Below, piece by piece: positions 48,812 through 61,443 of a stretch of DNA of 64,000 bases; within the stretch, counting starts at the first letter, position 1, and each line of letters begins with the position of its first letter. Where the stretch lies: assembly GCF_000204055.1 (NCBI RefSeq), contig NW_006768773.1:1854271-1918270 (forward strand). The letters are read 5' to 3'. The stretch is from Melampsora larici-populina 98AG31. Taxonomy: Eukaryota; Basidiomycota; Pucciniomycetes; Pucciniales; Melampsoraceae. The notes under the pieces are model-generated. The model ran no database searches. It was not told the origin of the DNA and saw nothing but the letters and a program-made list of their open reading frames with translations. The translations under genes were made by a program, and so were the position numbers.

Positions 48812-49951
48812 CACTGCGCCAAATTGCAAATTTACCGTGGAGTTTAGAAAATTGAGTAGACATAGAAAATTATAGAGAAGCTGGCAAGGGTCAGAAAAAT
48901 ATGAAAAAATAATGGGAGGGCCCTTTGATGCATTCCAACTGTCTGGCATATTTTTTCATATTTCTAAAACCACAATGCATATAACACTACACAAAATATA
49001 ATATCTCCTGGGCAGAAAATATAAAAACCAACAAACAGTGATATTGAGCAGTCTTGGAGAGAGACAAAAATACACAAAAATATGCATATTGTTCCTATGG
49101 CTGAGACCTTGGATTTGAGTATTGTTTTGTATTTTTAGTGTGCAGATTGTTGACTGTACTAACAAAAAACCTCCCAGTTTCTCAGATTACAACCTGTAAC
49201 ACAGATTGGAATTTGGCCAAGGGGTGACAAGGGGATATCTGGAATTCTATATCCCTCATATCTTTTGCAATTCTGGGTCAAAACACTTGATAGTTATCTG
49301 ATTAGGAAGCCATGAAATGCATGTGAATGTTATGTTAATGCATCAAATCTGTAGCTCCGCTACAAAAAAACCTATTTGTCTTCGAAACAATTTCCTATAT
49401 ATCCACATAGATATTCTTTGGGATTAGATGCAGGTTTTTTGTCTCAATGAAAGATATAGTCACAGAGTTTGGCTTTCCAATGAGCAAAAAATCAAGTGGT
49501 CTGACCAAGAATTGACAAAGATATAAGGGATTGTTGAATTCAAATTATGCCCTCCAATGTCTGTTACAGGTTGTAATCCAACAATCCTGGAGGTTTTTTG
49601 TTAGTACAATCAACAATTCTCACACAAAAAATACAAAAAAATACTCAAATCCAAGGTCTCAGCCATAGGAAAAATATGCATATTTTTGTGTATTTTTGTC
49701 TCTCTCCAAGACTGCTCAATATCACTGTTTGTTGGTTTTTATATTTTCTGCCCAGGAGATATTATATTTTGTGTAGTGTTATATGCATTGTGGTTTTAAA
49801 AATATGAAAAAATATGCCAGACAATCAGAATGCATCAAAGGGCCCTCCCATTATTTGTTCATATTTTTCTGACCCTTGCCAGCTTCTCTATAATTTTCTA
49901 TGTCTACTCAATTTTCTAAACTCCACGGTAAATTTGCAATTTGGCGTAGTG
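48812..49951. mobile_element. CACTA-like foldback element in an SCC3 intron, 1140 bp
   Basis: Arms of about 395 bp are reverse complements, starting CACT(G/A)CGCCAAATTGC. TAA is duplicated (48809-48811 and 49952-49954). It lies 16 bp inside the intron that begins at 48796. No transposase is visible. CACT ends and a 3 bp duplication fit CACTA; a TAA target also fits PIF/Harbinger, so the superfamily is not settled. Confidence 0.85.
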
Positions 49952-51276
49952 TAAACTCTAACCCTTCAAAACAATCGATTTGATATACTCCTACTTTTGT
50001 TTCTTTGTCTTTAATTTTATATGAAACTCATTTAATGAACTCATTACAAACAATTGATTTGATATACTCCTACTTTTGTTTTTTGTTTGGTTGAATGAGT
50101 TCATTTATTGATGTATTAATTCAAGTTAGTTTGGAATTCAATCGATTAAATAAAAAACATTTAGATCTTAAAAACAAAAATCATCATAATAATCGATCTG
50201 GAATTGATGAAAGATTAAATGAATGGGAAAAAAGGAAAAGTTTGGTAAGTGATCAGAAAGAGAGTCTTGAGAATCAAATTAATGATTTCTTTGATGGGTT
50301 AGTCAAGTTAATTTTTTATGGATGATGAAGAAGCAGGAGATTGATAAAGTTGATTTTCTTCTGCAGTGTTTTTGTTCATCAATATCGAGACTCAGATCCC
50401 AAGGTTTGGATTGAATGTGTTAAGCTTTAGGACAACAGACGAATCAACTTACTGATAATTTTTTGGGTGGTCATTATCTATGATATTTGGGTTGGGTCTT
50501 GACTGATACTGTGAGAATCTTTCTCATTCCTCTACCACAGCATCTACTCTTCTATGAGTCTGAAACCTGTTTCCTTTGATCAATATAGAATAAGGAAGCC
50601 AGATTTGAAGCCATGAAATCTTTAAAGAATTTATACTGCCAAGAAGATGATCTAGGACCAATGCAAAATTTCACAACCCAATTTAAATCAAGATTTTTAG
50701 AAATCACAATAGGAGAACCTGAAATCAATACAAGATGTTTAGCAATTGAAATCTTAACAATTGTAGATTCGCATGAAGGAATTTTAGAAAGTTTACAAAG
50801 AAATCAATTGATGAAATTAATCTTTGATCAAGGAACTTGAGTAAGGAAATTGATTAGTAAATTTTTTAAACACTTTTTGAATGAAGTTTATGATTCCGAA
50901 AGAATTAAAAGTGGAACAAATACTTTAAAATGTAATAAGAACTTTTTGAAAATTGATTCTTCAAAAAATTAAAACTATTTTTTCATATAGATTGAACCAC
51001 AAGTTTTAAAGAAATGAAAAATCAAGAAGAATTGGAATTATTAATCACAACGTTTACAAAATCAATATGTTTTGATATAATTGAATTTGAACATTCAAAT
51101 TTAATTTTGTCAACCTTTAATCAATTTGGTCATGATGAACTTGATCTAAGTATTGAGTGTTGAAATTTTAATTGGCTTTTTGAAAGGATTTTGTTTTGGA
51201 AATGAAATAGTGATTCAATTTGAAAGGAAAAAAGAAAAGTTGGCTAGAAATGTTCCAGAAAGTTTCGAAGAGGTTA

Positions 51277-51540
51277 GGGCCTGTTCGGCTGGATTTCGAA
51301 AAAATTGTTACACAAAAACAATTTTTTGTTTACCAAACAGTTGACCAAATCGGTCAACAAAAAATCGAGATGGAGGGGCAAATGAGCCCAAAAACTCTTT
51401 TTGGTCTGAAAAACAGCCTCAGGGCTGTTTTTCAAAATTGAAGATGTTTTGATCAAAAACCGTTTTTGGCCAAATACGGTTTTTGGCTTTGGTGGAGTAT
51501 TTGGCCAAAAACCGTATTTGGTTTCCAGCCGAACAGGCCC
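51277..51540. mobile_element. Tourist-like (PIF/Harbinger) MITE, 264 bp
   Basis: The TIR is GGGCCTGTTCGGCTGGA with the exact reverse complement at the other end, and TTA is duplicated (51274-51276 and 51541-51543). Both features are hallmarks of Tourist-type MITEs mobilised by PIF/Harbinger transposases. It contains internal hairpins (CAGCCTCAGGGCTG). It lies in the broken SCC3 region. Confidence 0.88.
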
Positions 51541-52101
51541 TTAGTTTTTTGATTTTTCAACTTTCTTCAATATTTGTTTCTCTTTTCTTGATGCTCTTGA
51601 AACACATAATTGGGTATGGATTTTATGGCTGATGTTATGATACTTTTTTTTTAAAAAAAGTCATTTATTTTCAAATTAGAAATTGATTCAGAAGATCAAT
51701 TTTCAAAGGTTTCAAAATTATTGGGTTCTACTATTGTAATCAGAGGATCACGCTTATGTATTAAGTTAATTCTGAATTCAAAACCTTATATAATTTTACA
51801 TCAAGAGTTATTCAAATGGGTTTTCCCAAGAATGATTCAATTTCAAGAAAAAGATGGGAATGAACCAGATAAGTTTGAATTTTATAAAGGAGTGGTTTCA
51901 CTTATCATTGGTATGGATGGTAGAGCTGTATTAAAGATGTAAGTTTCTTTTTGGTTGGGTTTTGGGGTTCATTTTATGTTTGAACTGATGGTTTTTTCTT
52001 TTGATAGTAAATCTTTGATTGATCTTTCTTTGGAAAAGAATGGAATTGAAATTCCAGCTAATTCTAAATCCTGGGATCCTTATCATACTTATATTAAACT
52101 A

Positions 52102-53829
52102 GGATCCCACTATTTAGAGCCCTCGGAACAGTATCCGGCGCCCCCTCTCGGGTCGGACACCAGGCTACAAACACTTCAGGTGCCCCTTTTAAAAAAAGGG
52201 GCTCCTGATTGGGGCTCCCACATTTCATCTCATCTTGTGTATTTATACTTATCCTCCATTGTTCATTGAAGGATTTCCTCTTTTGTATTTACATGATACA
52301 CCTTTAACCTTGAACCCTCTGAAGTAAGCGAAGTAAAATACTGAGCCAATGTCACTTCGATGATAGTCCGAGAAGCTGAGCTTGATAAGCACACAAGACC
52401 ACATGCATCGGCATGAACATATCTTATGCATCGGGGGTTGATACGAGATATCGGTCTTAAAACATAAGATGGGACATTGGTAGATAATACATCATTTTGA
52501 CTGGACCGAAGATATACGAGGCAAAAAAGGGGATTGTTAATGCCTCAAATATGTAAGCTCAACTCAACTCTTTTGAATTTGAATTGAGACTATCCCAGTC
52601 AAAAAAGAATAGATTTAAAAAGAATCAACTCGGCTTCTTGTCCTTGTTTTTCCCATCAAGAGCGCTGAATGCTAATCTATACGGCAAGCTCCTGACAGTA
52701 TCTTTAGCCGTCTTGATGTTCAAGAACCCAAACAAAGATGTTTGAATATTTTCATTGCTTTAATTTCAGTTATACAAGACTACACCGTGCTAGAAAGTGT
52801 ACAAAGATGAAGTTTGTTTTGAACAAGTGTTGAGTAAGTGTAATGACTCATTCAGTTGGGCCCTTGAGTTTGATATCTGGTTCCTGAAAAACAAGGGAAG
52901 AAATCAGTATAGGAAATGGTTTGGCAATATATACAAAGGAAACTGTTTGGACAGACCAAGATTTCATTGCAAGTTGATTGGTGAGTGAGATGACATCAAA
53001 CACCATATGGTTACCTTCTAAGGTATCTTTAATCGGCTCAAAGACTTGACCTAAACCTTTGTCATCTACATTGTTTAAAAAACGTTCAACGGTTTTGAAC
53101 ATCTGCTATTTAGTTTGAGTAAAGTGAGTAAATGTTTTTAAAACATGACATAAAGTGTAAAACCTGAGTTATGTAGATTCGATAAAGCTGGAGGATCCAA
53201 GTTTGTTGGTTTCGATGACCTACAGTGAAATGAGAAACATTCAAGTTGAGGTAATGCTGACAGTGATCTTGATATTGAGTCTAGATTGGGAGTTCTTGAT
53301 GCTGATCCTATGCTGAGTCTAGATCAGATTTGAATTTTGAGTCATATCTTGTCTTGGATGAGATTAGTAATGATTTTAAATGTTTGATGGTTTTATAAGC
53401 TTGAATTTATCAAGGAGGAACTGCTAGGTTGATGTAAGGTTGATGGGTGTGTTGAAGGTTGTTGTTTGAAGTTTGAATATGTGATCAGTGGGGGGGACAG
53501 GAAAGAAGGAAAAGTTCAACAAGGAGTGACTTGAGGGGCCGATGTCCGTGCAGTCATGGGGCCGGTCCGGGCGCAAAAGAACTTAGGTGCCCTTTCATTT
53601 GCTTCAATGATGTTTGTTGCCCCATCGAGGATGGAAGGGCACCAAAAATGTCAAATAAAGGGCTCATCTGTGAAGTTGTGCCCCCGTGAGGAGCCCTCAA
53701 GGAGCCCTCAGGGTCCGACTCAGCAAAACTTAGGCTGATAGTGCTCGGGTTTTGACGGGCCACACGGGTATTGATCAAAACTCGAGGGGCGCCGGATATT
53801 GCCCAAGGGGGCGCTAAATAGTGGGATCC
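52102..53829. mobile_element. hAT-type non-autonomous transposon, 1728 bp
   Basis: The ends are GGATCCCACTATTTAG and its reverse complement, with partial inverted homology for about 50 bp (GTATCCGGCGCCCC / ATATCCGGCGCCCC). An 8 bp duplication TTAAACTA flanks it (52094-52101 and 53830-53837), typical of hAT. No intact transposase is seen. It sits directly after the SCC3 block DPYHTYIK. Confidence 0.87.
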
Positions 53830-54700
53830 TTAAACTATATTAAACTATATTAAACAATTGATTTCAATCATGGCTAAAGATCCAAGTGAGTACACTACCA
53901 CTGACCTGCTATTTGTCAAATCATCCACATTCAACAAAAAGAAGAAGTCAAAGTAGTCAACTTGAATGTGTTTTGATTGCAAGTAATTCACCTTCTATAA
54001 TTCAATCAATCCTTCATCTTCTAAACATGATCAATTAAATCATAAATCTTCACTTATTTCTGTTATGAGCCCTATTCTGAGAGGATGAGAAGTCATCAGA
54101 ATGATGATGAAGAAGAAGAAGAAGGAAATGAAACTGTTGAAGTTGGAATTGAACAAAGTGAAGGTAGTAAAAAACAAAAGGTCGGGAATGGAAAAGGAAA
54201 AGGAAAAGAAGTTCAAAGTAGTGATGATCAAGAAGAGGAAGAAGAAGATGATCATGATAATGGATCTAAAATTAGTTTAGCTGAAGTTAAACCTAGAGCT
54301 CACAGAGCATTAAGGAAATAAAAAGACAAAAACAAATTGGGTTCATGGTTTTAATCTTTGGGGTTTTTTGAGATTATTTTTCCCTATATTGTTTATTATT
54401 TTTTGATTAAAAACTTGAAAAAATTATCTTGGTTTTTGTTTTGTAAAATTTATTAGTGTGTCATGATGTGTTGGAAAAAGTAGTAGTTTATTATTATATA
54501 AAGTATATGTATTTAAAGCATCCAATGATGCATAGATTTCCTTTTTTTGTACGTTTCATTGATCTTTTTCAAAAAAGGGCAAAGAGAATGTGATTCCATA
54601 TAGTTTTTATTGAAAGAATTGGTATGCTTAGTTTTTGATTGAGTTTTCAAAACAAGAAGTGATGGTATAATTATAGATTTGGGGTTTGGATGAAGGTTTA

Positions 54701-55380
54701 GGGCACCCACTATGGGTGCCGTAACAAGGTGATTTAGTGTTACTGTAACACCAAAATTCAGACAGGTCCACTATGGACCTGTTTTACACTTGCAGTCCCT
54801 ACGACTGCATCAAGTATTGCAGTCTGCGTGTTCAGATCTACGCAAGCCTACAACATGATTTATTGTGGGATAATTGGTCAACAACTGCGGTTTTCAAAAC
54901 CTCAGACTTCAAAACATCACAATTCAAGACTTCAAAGCTCAATGTTCAAACCTCAACACCTCAACTTCAAAGTGCAAACTTTAAAAACCTTCCTCAAACT
55001 CATACAAGTATGAGGGAGTGGTGGAGGTGGTGGGAGCTCATTGAAGAGGCAGTCAAAGACCAATTGGTCATAGTTCTGCTGCTCATCATTGTTGTTTAAA
55101 AACTTCAAAAGACGGTTGATTTGTTTTTTCAAGGAGCTTGCAGCAGGCATTTGATGGATATCTTGCTGGATTAAATTTATGAAAATAAGTTATTTTGTTT
55201 GACAATCATACCACTGTGGACCTGATTGATTCACAGTGATTTATCATTGGCAAAGCAGACATCACATCAATTCATAGTGGATTTCATGTGTTTACCAATT
55301 TAGTTGTTACACGCATGATCAAATTTTGCACTCAGGAACGCAAAAGCTACCATGAATCACCCTCACCATAGTGGGTGCTC
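54701..55380. mobile_element. MITE with TTA target duplication, 680 bp
   Basis: The left end is GGGCACCCACTATGG and the right end is the complement of GAGCACCCACTATGG. TTA flanks both sides (54698-54700 and 55381-55383). An internal palindrome AGGTCCACTATGGACCTG echoes the end motif. It fits the PIF/Harbinger pattern. An open frame inside (54773-55099) has no recognisable domain. Confidence 0.8.
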
Positions 55381-55383
55381 TTA

Positions 55384-56930
55384 ATATGATATGATGTGAT
55401 ATGCTTCTTTCTAAAAAGGATTTAATGAGAATGAGTTTGATTTTTCCAATCTTGCAACTTTATGAGAGTGCAAGTCTAAGTTTATCTGAACCAATGCTTA
55501 TTCAACAAGTTACACTCTTCCATTGCTTCCACAATTTTTTCAGATCTCAGAATTCAAAGGTTATTTGAATTTGGTTCTTGAGGCAAATCTCATGTAGCAC
55601 TTGAAGTTGAACAAGTAGGAGTCATTCCGAGGGATTACCTGGAACCATTCCTTGGCATACATCCAGGCCAAAGGTAACTTTAGGTAGCATTCAATTTCAA
55701 CCTCACTGAGCTGTAAGCCAAACTCTTTCCATCAGATGAGTGAATACCATCTACAGAGGTTGATCACGTGTTGGTTTTGGGCAAGTGGTTCATGAAGAAG
55801 AATGGGCCTGGCAACTAGATGTTACTCAGACCAATTGGTTTGCAAGACTGCTTTAATATACCTCTAGGCACATCATCTTGGTTTATATCGCAGGGTAGAA
55901 TGATGGTCACAGCCTTAGATAGTTGCAACTTTGTAAGGCTCAAGTGATATTTCAGGTGAGGAATCGAATGCTAAGCAATTCATTTAAGATGCTGCAATGA
56001 TCATGTGACGCAGTGCGACACCCCTTAAGACCTACTCCAATTAAAATATGTATATAATTATTCTTCTTTCAACCTTGTTGTATTCTGCATTTCTTGAGGG
56101 TCATCACCGGAGTGAAAGACTGACTTGGAATTCCTCTCAACTATCCAAAGAGCTTCTACCACCATATATTTATATCCTTGTGAACCAAACACTGTAGAGC
56201 TGACCAGACTCACAAGAACACAGAAGTCAATTGTCTCAAACTCAAAGATGTCATCATGTGTTTTGCAGGGCAGGTGACCATTGCCACAACTTGAAACCAG
56301 GACTTGGAAAAGCAGGAGCAATATAATTGGCAACTAGGCTAAGCAAATGGAACAATGAAAGCAGTGGGAGCTGGATAATTTAGCTAAAAAACCTGTACAC
56401 TACATTTGCTCAACCACATAACAAAGGAAACAGGTTGGAACAAGTATCTTGAGTGCAATGCTGCCAGCCAATGTTCAGTACGGAATGTGAGACGTTCCAA
56501 AGTGACAATGCAAAATTTCAAAAATCAAAAATCACAATTCCCGGGTGCAAAATTCAAAAATCAAAGACAAAACTCCAGAAAATACTCAAATACAGGGATA
56601 AAACCCCTGTACTGGGGTAAAAGTCATGGCAGAAACCCCTTTTTGCCCAAATTTCCAGTGGTCGACACCGTTTTCATTGCATTGTCACCTTTCAACAAAA
56701 AGTACCAGCAACACCAAAAATCAAAAAATCAAAAAACCAAAAACCAAAAAATACATTTATCAAACTGTACAATTCAAACACCGATGTTAGATGCTACTGC
56801 AGCCAAAAACCACATGTTGGCCAACTAGCTACAAGCTCGGTCTCACAGGTATCAACACCTCCGACCGGAGACATTCTACCATCTGTCTCAAGAGCTTCAA
56901 AGTACCTGCTTCCTGTCTCGCTCTCCTCCA
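55384..56930. other. Intergenic, low-complexity and possible remnants
   Basis: A minus-strand coding-like stretch at 56333-56058 (CKTHDDIFEFETIDFCVLVSLV) may be a transposon accessory remnant, but it is unsupported. From about 56510 the sequence is rich in CAAAAATCAAAAA-type runs. Short inverted copies of GTGACAATGCAA lie near 56500 and 56680. Confidence 0.35.
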
Positions 56931-56936
56931 AAACCT

Positions 56937-57510
56937 CTTTCATCATCATCAATCTTTGTCAACCGTCCTCAATCTTCTTCTTTCTTCGTCAACCGTCCTT
57001 GATCTTCCTCAATCTTTGTCAACCGTCCTCGATCTTCTTCTTTCTTTGTCAACTGTCCTCGATCTTCTTATTTCTTCGTCAACCGTCTCATATCTTCTTC
57101 TCTCTTCGTCAACCTTCCTTGATCTTCCTTGATCTTCGTCAACCGTCCTTGATCTTCCTTGATCTTCCTTGATCTTCGTCAACTGTCTTTGATATTCCTC
57201 GATCTTTGTCAACCGTCCTCGATCTTCCTCAATCTTCTTCAATCTTCGTCGACTGTCCTCAATCTTCTTCGACTGTCCTCAATCTTCTTCTTTCTTTGTC
57301 AACCGTCCTCAATCTTCCTCAATCTTCGACAACCGTCCTCAATCTTCTTCAATCTTCGTTGACCGTCCCCAACCTTCTTCTTTCTTTGTCGACTGTCCTT
57401 GATCTTCCTCAATATTTGTCAACCGTCCTCAATCTTCTTAGACCATCCTCGATCTTCTTTGATTATCCTGAATATTCCTCGACCGTCCTCAATCTTCTGC
57501 AATCCTCATC
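56937..57510 (+). repeat. Minisatellite upstream of the DDE transposase
   Basis: Degenerate tandem units built on GTCAACCGTCCTCGATCTTC followed by one to three CTT/CTC triplets fill almost 600 bp; unit length varies from about 15 to 40 bp. All three forward frames are almost stop-free, so open frames here are not evidence of genes. It stops about 40 bp before the transposase ATG. Confidence 0.85.
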
Positions 57511-57548
57511 CAAACACCTTCAGTCTCCATCACCAACTACACACCAAC

Positions 57549-58890
57549 ATGCCAGCGAAAATATCTGATGAAATCTTGCGACCGCTTGTGGAAGAAGCTG
57601 TGGCTAACAACTGGCCAGCACAAACAGTATGCAACACTGTTTGGCAACGGCACAACATCCGAGTATGTGTAAGAACTGTTAGAAGACGGATCAAAGAATG
57701 GGACTTGAAACAACAAGGAAATTATGATGTGGAGGTTGTAAAGGATGCAGTATTAGATAATTACAAACAATCTCTGAACCAAAAGCAAGCTCTCATTGCC
57801 CTCAAAAACAAACACAACATCATCATCAGCCGGTCAACTTTAGCTCGAGTTGAGAAGCAACTCAATCTTCACCGCCAAAAGGATGATCTTGACATGGGTG
57901 TAGTAACATATGCCACCGTATGTAACAAGATTGAAGAACTTCAGATTGAATATGGAAATGTACTTGGAATCAAGAGTATCAAGAAGATGCTAGCTCAGGA
58001 ACACGAGCTTCACATCCAACGGCAAGTGTTTGGCCCTTCTTGATTCATTTTGCTCTGATGCTAATTACATTCCAAATCCTCTTTTATATAGTGATGTTAT
58101 TGCGGCTATTATGAAGGCAATGGACCCAGATGCTGTCAGAATGCGAGCTGCTCATAAACTCAAGCGACGGGAATACTATGCGGGCGGTCCCAATGAGGTT
58201 TGGGCTTCCGATGGACACGACAAGTTGATTAACTTTGGAATTGGTATATATGGTTTCATTGATTGCTGGTCTCGAAAGATCTTGGGACTTCATGCTCATG
58301 TCACCAACAGCGACCCCCGCCATGTTGACTTGTGGTATCTGGGGCTTGTAAAAAAGCAAGGTGGCATTCCCAAAAAGCTCACCACAGATCGAGGAACTGA
58401 GACTGTTCCTCTTGCGGGACATCAACTTTATTTCAGAGAAACTTACGGTTCCAGAGCTCCAAACTGGCCGTATCAACAATATGTTCCATCCCCTTGTAAC
58501 CAAAACATTGAGTGCTTCTGGGACAAAATGACTTGTGGACGGACTGGAAATATCAAAGCTAAAATTCAAGAGCACATTGATCAAGATTTATATGATCAAT
58601 ATGATCCAATGGCTAGGTGAAGCTCCTTTTTTTTCTTTGGTGATTCCATGCTGAAATCTTTATTGTTGCTTTTCAGGGCCTTGTTTCTCCACCTATTTAT
58701 CCCTGTCTTTCAACGAGCTCTGGACAAATGGGTCAAGTTTTACAATGGTTTCTGCAGACGATACAACAAGCGGTCTAAATTACCTACGGGATGTTCACCT
58801 GTGCGCACCAGAACGCACCAAATGTATAGGATGATACAGCCTGATGTATCATCGCATGTACTTAGAAAAATCCTCTATAGAATTAGCTAG
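57549..58890 (+). CDS. DDE integrase-core transposase with GC-AG intron
   Basis: Exons 57549-58021, 58092-58616 and 58677-58890 give 403 residues in one frame. The N-terminus (MPAKISDEILRPLVEEA, then VRTVRRRIKEW) reads as a helix-turn-helix region. The catalytic core has an RNase H-like DDE triad: WASDGHDKL, LTTDRGTE and QNIECFWDKM, with YGFIDCWSRKILG between. The C-terminus is ALDKWVKFYNGF. Such integrase-core genes are widespread and often multicopy in basidiomycetes. The first intron starts with GCAAGT: only this donor joins QR to DVIAAIMKAMDP in frame, whereas the GTGTTT six bases on gives a stop. No TIRs were found around it, so whether it belongs to a mobile unit here is unknown. Confidence 0.85.
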
Positions 58891-59504
58891 TTGCTAGCTG
58901 CTCCTAGGGTAACCTGCAGCACTCAACAAAATTGGCTAAGTCCCCACTCTCACAAGGGGACCCCCTTTGCCGCCTCACGTACTTACAAGTAATATTACTA
59001 CCTGAGCAAAACAAATTACCACTCCAGTAAAAAGCTCACCACTTCAGCAAGAAACTCACCACCGAAGTTCAAATTTCACCACCACACAAAAAAATCACCA
59101 CCGAATCAACAAAAACTTACCATTTCACACAAATATCACCATTGAAACAACAAAATCACCATTACTTCACCAATATCACTACCAGATTTGAAATCTCACC
59201 ACCGCATGAACAGAATCACCATCACACCAAAAAAGTCACCATTGATTCGAAAAAAAACTCACCACCACATCTAATGATTTATCACCGCATCAATTCAAAT
59301 TACCACCTCAGACCAAAAACTCACTACCTATACACCGCATAACCTCATTATAATTAACCTCGCGGCCTCTCATATTACTACTCACAAGATGTCTCCTCAA
59401 CATTCAATCCCAAAGTCTCATCATTTCAACTCTTCAAACCATTCCATCTGCCATTATCCATCTTCAAGTATAAACTACGCATCGTTTCAGACTTAATTGC
59501 CAAC
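58891..59504 (+). repeat. TCACCACC-rich degenerate repeat, gene 5' flank
   Basis: Between about 59020 and 59340, AAACTCACCACC/AAATCACCATT-like units recur every 15-30 bp. The rest is plain flanking sequence leading to the ATG at 59505. Confidence 0.65.
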
Positions 59505-61443
59505 ATGCGACCTGGACTTCGAAGGGCTCGGGCAGCGTCCTCGCCACCTCCTTCTAGTCATGACCCTGATTCTCAAAGTGACACTGGCAGCGAATGGCAG
59601 TTGCCTCCCTCTATTGTTCGACCTACCACTCAACGTAACCCTCTACCTATCACTACAACCGTCCGCCAACAACGAGCGACCGAAAGTCAAACTCAAGCTC
59701 AAGGACGAACCCGCTCTCGCAAACGAGCACGACCCAACGAAGATGATGATGACAAAATTGAACAAGACGAAGATCACGCCAATGAAAACACAACAATCGA
59801 AAATGATAACGCTCCTGACGCTGACATTGACGACACAGTGCCCACCTTTAGCAACTACCGAGCCTTGGGCCAAGAGTGGGGAATGCCGCGCGCTGAAAAA
59901 GAGCTGGCGTCACTCACCTTTACGAAGAACAACCGTATATCTGCCACCGGTCTCTATGAAGCGCAGGCTCTTCAATCCAACTATGAATTGGATAAGACGA
60001 TGCTGTGCCTAGTCCTGAAGTGCAGCCGACGAGTATTGGATGGAGCTTTGTAAGTAACACACCGTTCCCTTACCTCCCTGGACGGAATGTCACTTAACTA
60101 ATATTACAATTTCTTACGATATCCTTACTAGACTCGAGGGACCATTATCTCGGGAGCCCAATATGTATACCAACTATCAAACCTATAGCATTGCGGCCAC
60201 GAAAACTCCCAGTAAGCACGATTAATGAGCCATACAAATCCTCCACTAAACAATCTCAATTCTGCATCTCCCTTAGTGCCACCCAAAGGTGTATCAACTG
60301 GCTTTAAGGAGCGCAACGCGATTGTCGGCTCCACGTGGTCCTCCTACAACGATGAAGAACACGAAATTTTCACTCCTCGTCTATTTGAAAGATTATGTGT
60401 GGCAACGAGCGAGGCTTATGCACTTACTAAGACCCCTCTCGGAATCAATCCTTGTCTTCCGGTTGAAGAGGCGTCTACTAAAACCCCGGCTTCCACCATA
60501 GAACCACTTAGCGAAGAAGAACTCAATCAATATGTACCGGTTTTTGAGCGCCTGGTCAATCTGACAAAAGTCTCCCACGACTTGTACCAGGGTCGATTGT
60601 GGAGACACAGTGGCAAGTACAAAAATCAGTCCATGGAGAAGCTAATGAACTTCAAAATCAGCAAAATTATACGCCAGGTAAGATCCCTTCAAATAATCAC
60701 ATGTAATCCTACTTACACAATTATCCTCCATCTGTGATCAATTCAGCTACACGTATTGAAGGAACACTTCAATCTCCAATTCCACCTGCTTGTGGCAAGT
60801 TGGAACCCAGCCACTTCCGCACCCCGTGCTCTTTTTCAGGAAGAGTATACCTCTTGTGCACGGTGGGCCCGTGATCAGCAAAAGGTCCATCTCCTCGAGT
60901 GTTTTGCTTTCGAAGCAACGAAAGCTCCACAGCATCTGCGCTCTAAACGACTTGATCCCAAGCCCATGTCGGAAGGTGCAGCGCGTCAAGGACAAAGACG
61001 CATGGAACTTGCGCATGCCCTTAATGATTTGATAGGTGAGCATTAATCTTAGCTCCTTTCTAATGCAGTATCACAGCGCTGATGAACACTTCTGAAAAGC
61101 CCCACATCTTCGTGGAGGATATCAGGGCAGAGGTGATGCACATCCCAAAGTCCCGAATTTGAAGGCCGCCTTTGCAGCCAAGACCTTCCGCGGGGATATC
61201 AAGCTCACCTTTCAATGCACTCCTCAGAGCCGTATCACTGACCTCATGATCTCCAAGGGCCCTGGTCACCTTTCAAATGACGAAGTTGAAATTTGGATTG
61301 ATGATATCAGATTGAAAAATTACACCATTATAGCCCTGCGCGCGAGCTCCCATATAACAAAAAGCGAAAATGACGAAACTAGTATGTCACAAGAACCATC
61401 TCAAACCGATTTAGCCGAGGAGAGTGTTAGAATATCCGAGTGA
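59505..61443 (+). pseudogene. Unknown multi-exon protein (likely lineage-specific family), one frameshift
   Basis: Exons 59505-60049, 60132-60211, 60277-60677, 60747-61035 and a last exon from 61077 keep phase up to about 61130. The N-terminus is low-complexity and basic-acidic (TRSRKRARPNEDDDD), suggesting a nuclear protein. Later blocks are LGQEWGMPRAEKELASL, LCLVLKCSRRVLDGAL, STGFKERNAIVGSTWSSY and WNPATSAPRALFQEEY. In the last exon the frame reaches a TGA at 61161, while a conserved-looking block (KAAFAAKTFRGDIKLTF) continues in another frame, so about one base is lost near 61135. I do not recognise a domain. The neighbour downstream has a similar style and the two may work together. Confidence 0.55.

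Larger units (their letters stand above)
47916..54321 (+). pseudogene. SCC3: Cohesin subunit SCC3/STAG homolog, disrupted
   Basis: Exon-sized blocks in order match SCC3: KGIALMINCILR then GCGCNNSIDQDEALDLDAVPERLDDLQEEFKK (48700-48795), a coiled region ending ENQINDFFDG|VFVHQYRDSDPK (about 50095-50403), YLGWVLTDT, NKEARFEAMKSLKNLY through AIEILTIVDSHEG (50590-50840), then SLIIGMDGRAVLK|KSLIDLSL...SWDPYHTYIK (51680-52093), and an acidic tail (54085-54321). SCC3 is a HEAT-repeat subunit that stabilises cohesin on DNA. Lesions include frameshifts near 48555 and 50425, a TGA before YLGW, and a TGA near 50840. Three DNA transposons interrupt it, one of them at the end of a coding block. Much of the central part is missing. 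The 5' end is the least certain. Confidence 0.72.

Noticed and set aside
54773..55099. Plus-strand open frame of 108 codons
   Set aside because: It lies wholly inside a MITE and contains repetitive FKTS-type sequence.
56406..56828. Plus-strand open frame rich in Gln, Lys and Asn
   Set aside because: It follows from CAAAAATC low-complexity DNA; no domain.
57009..57568. Several long open frames on both strands
   Set aside because: They are translations of the minisatellite, which is nearly stop-free in several frames.
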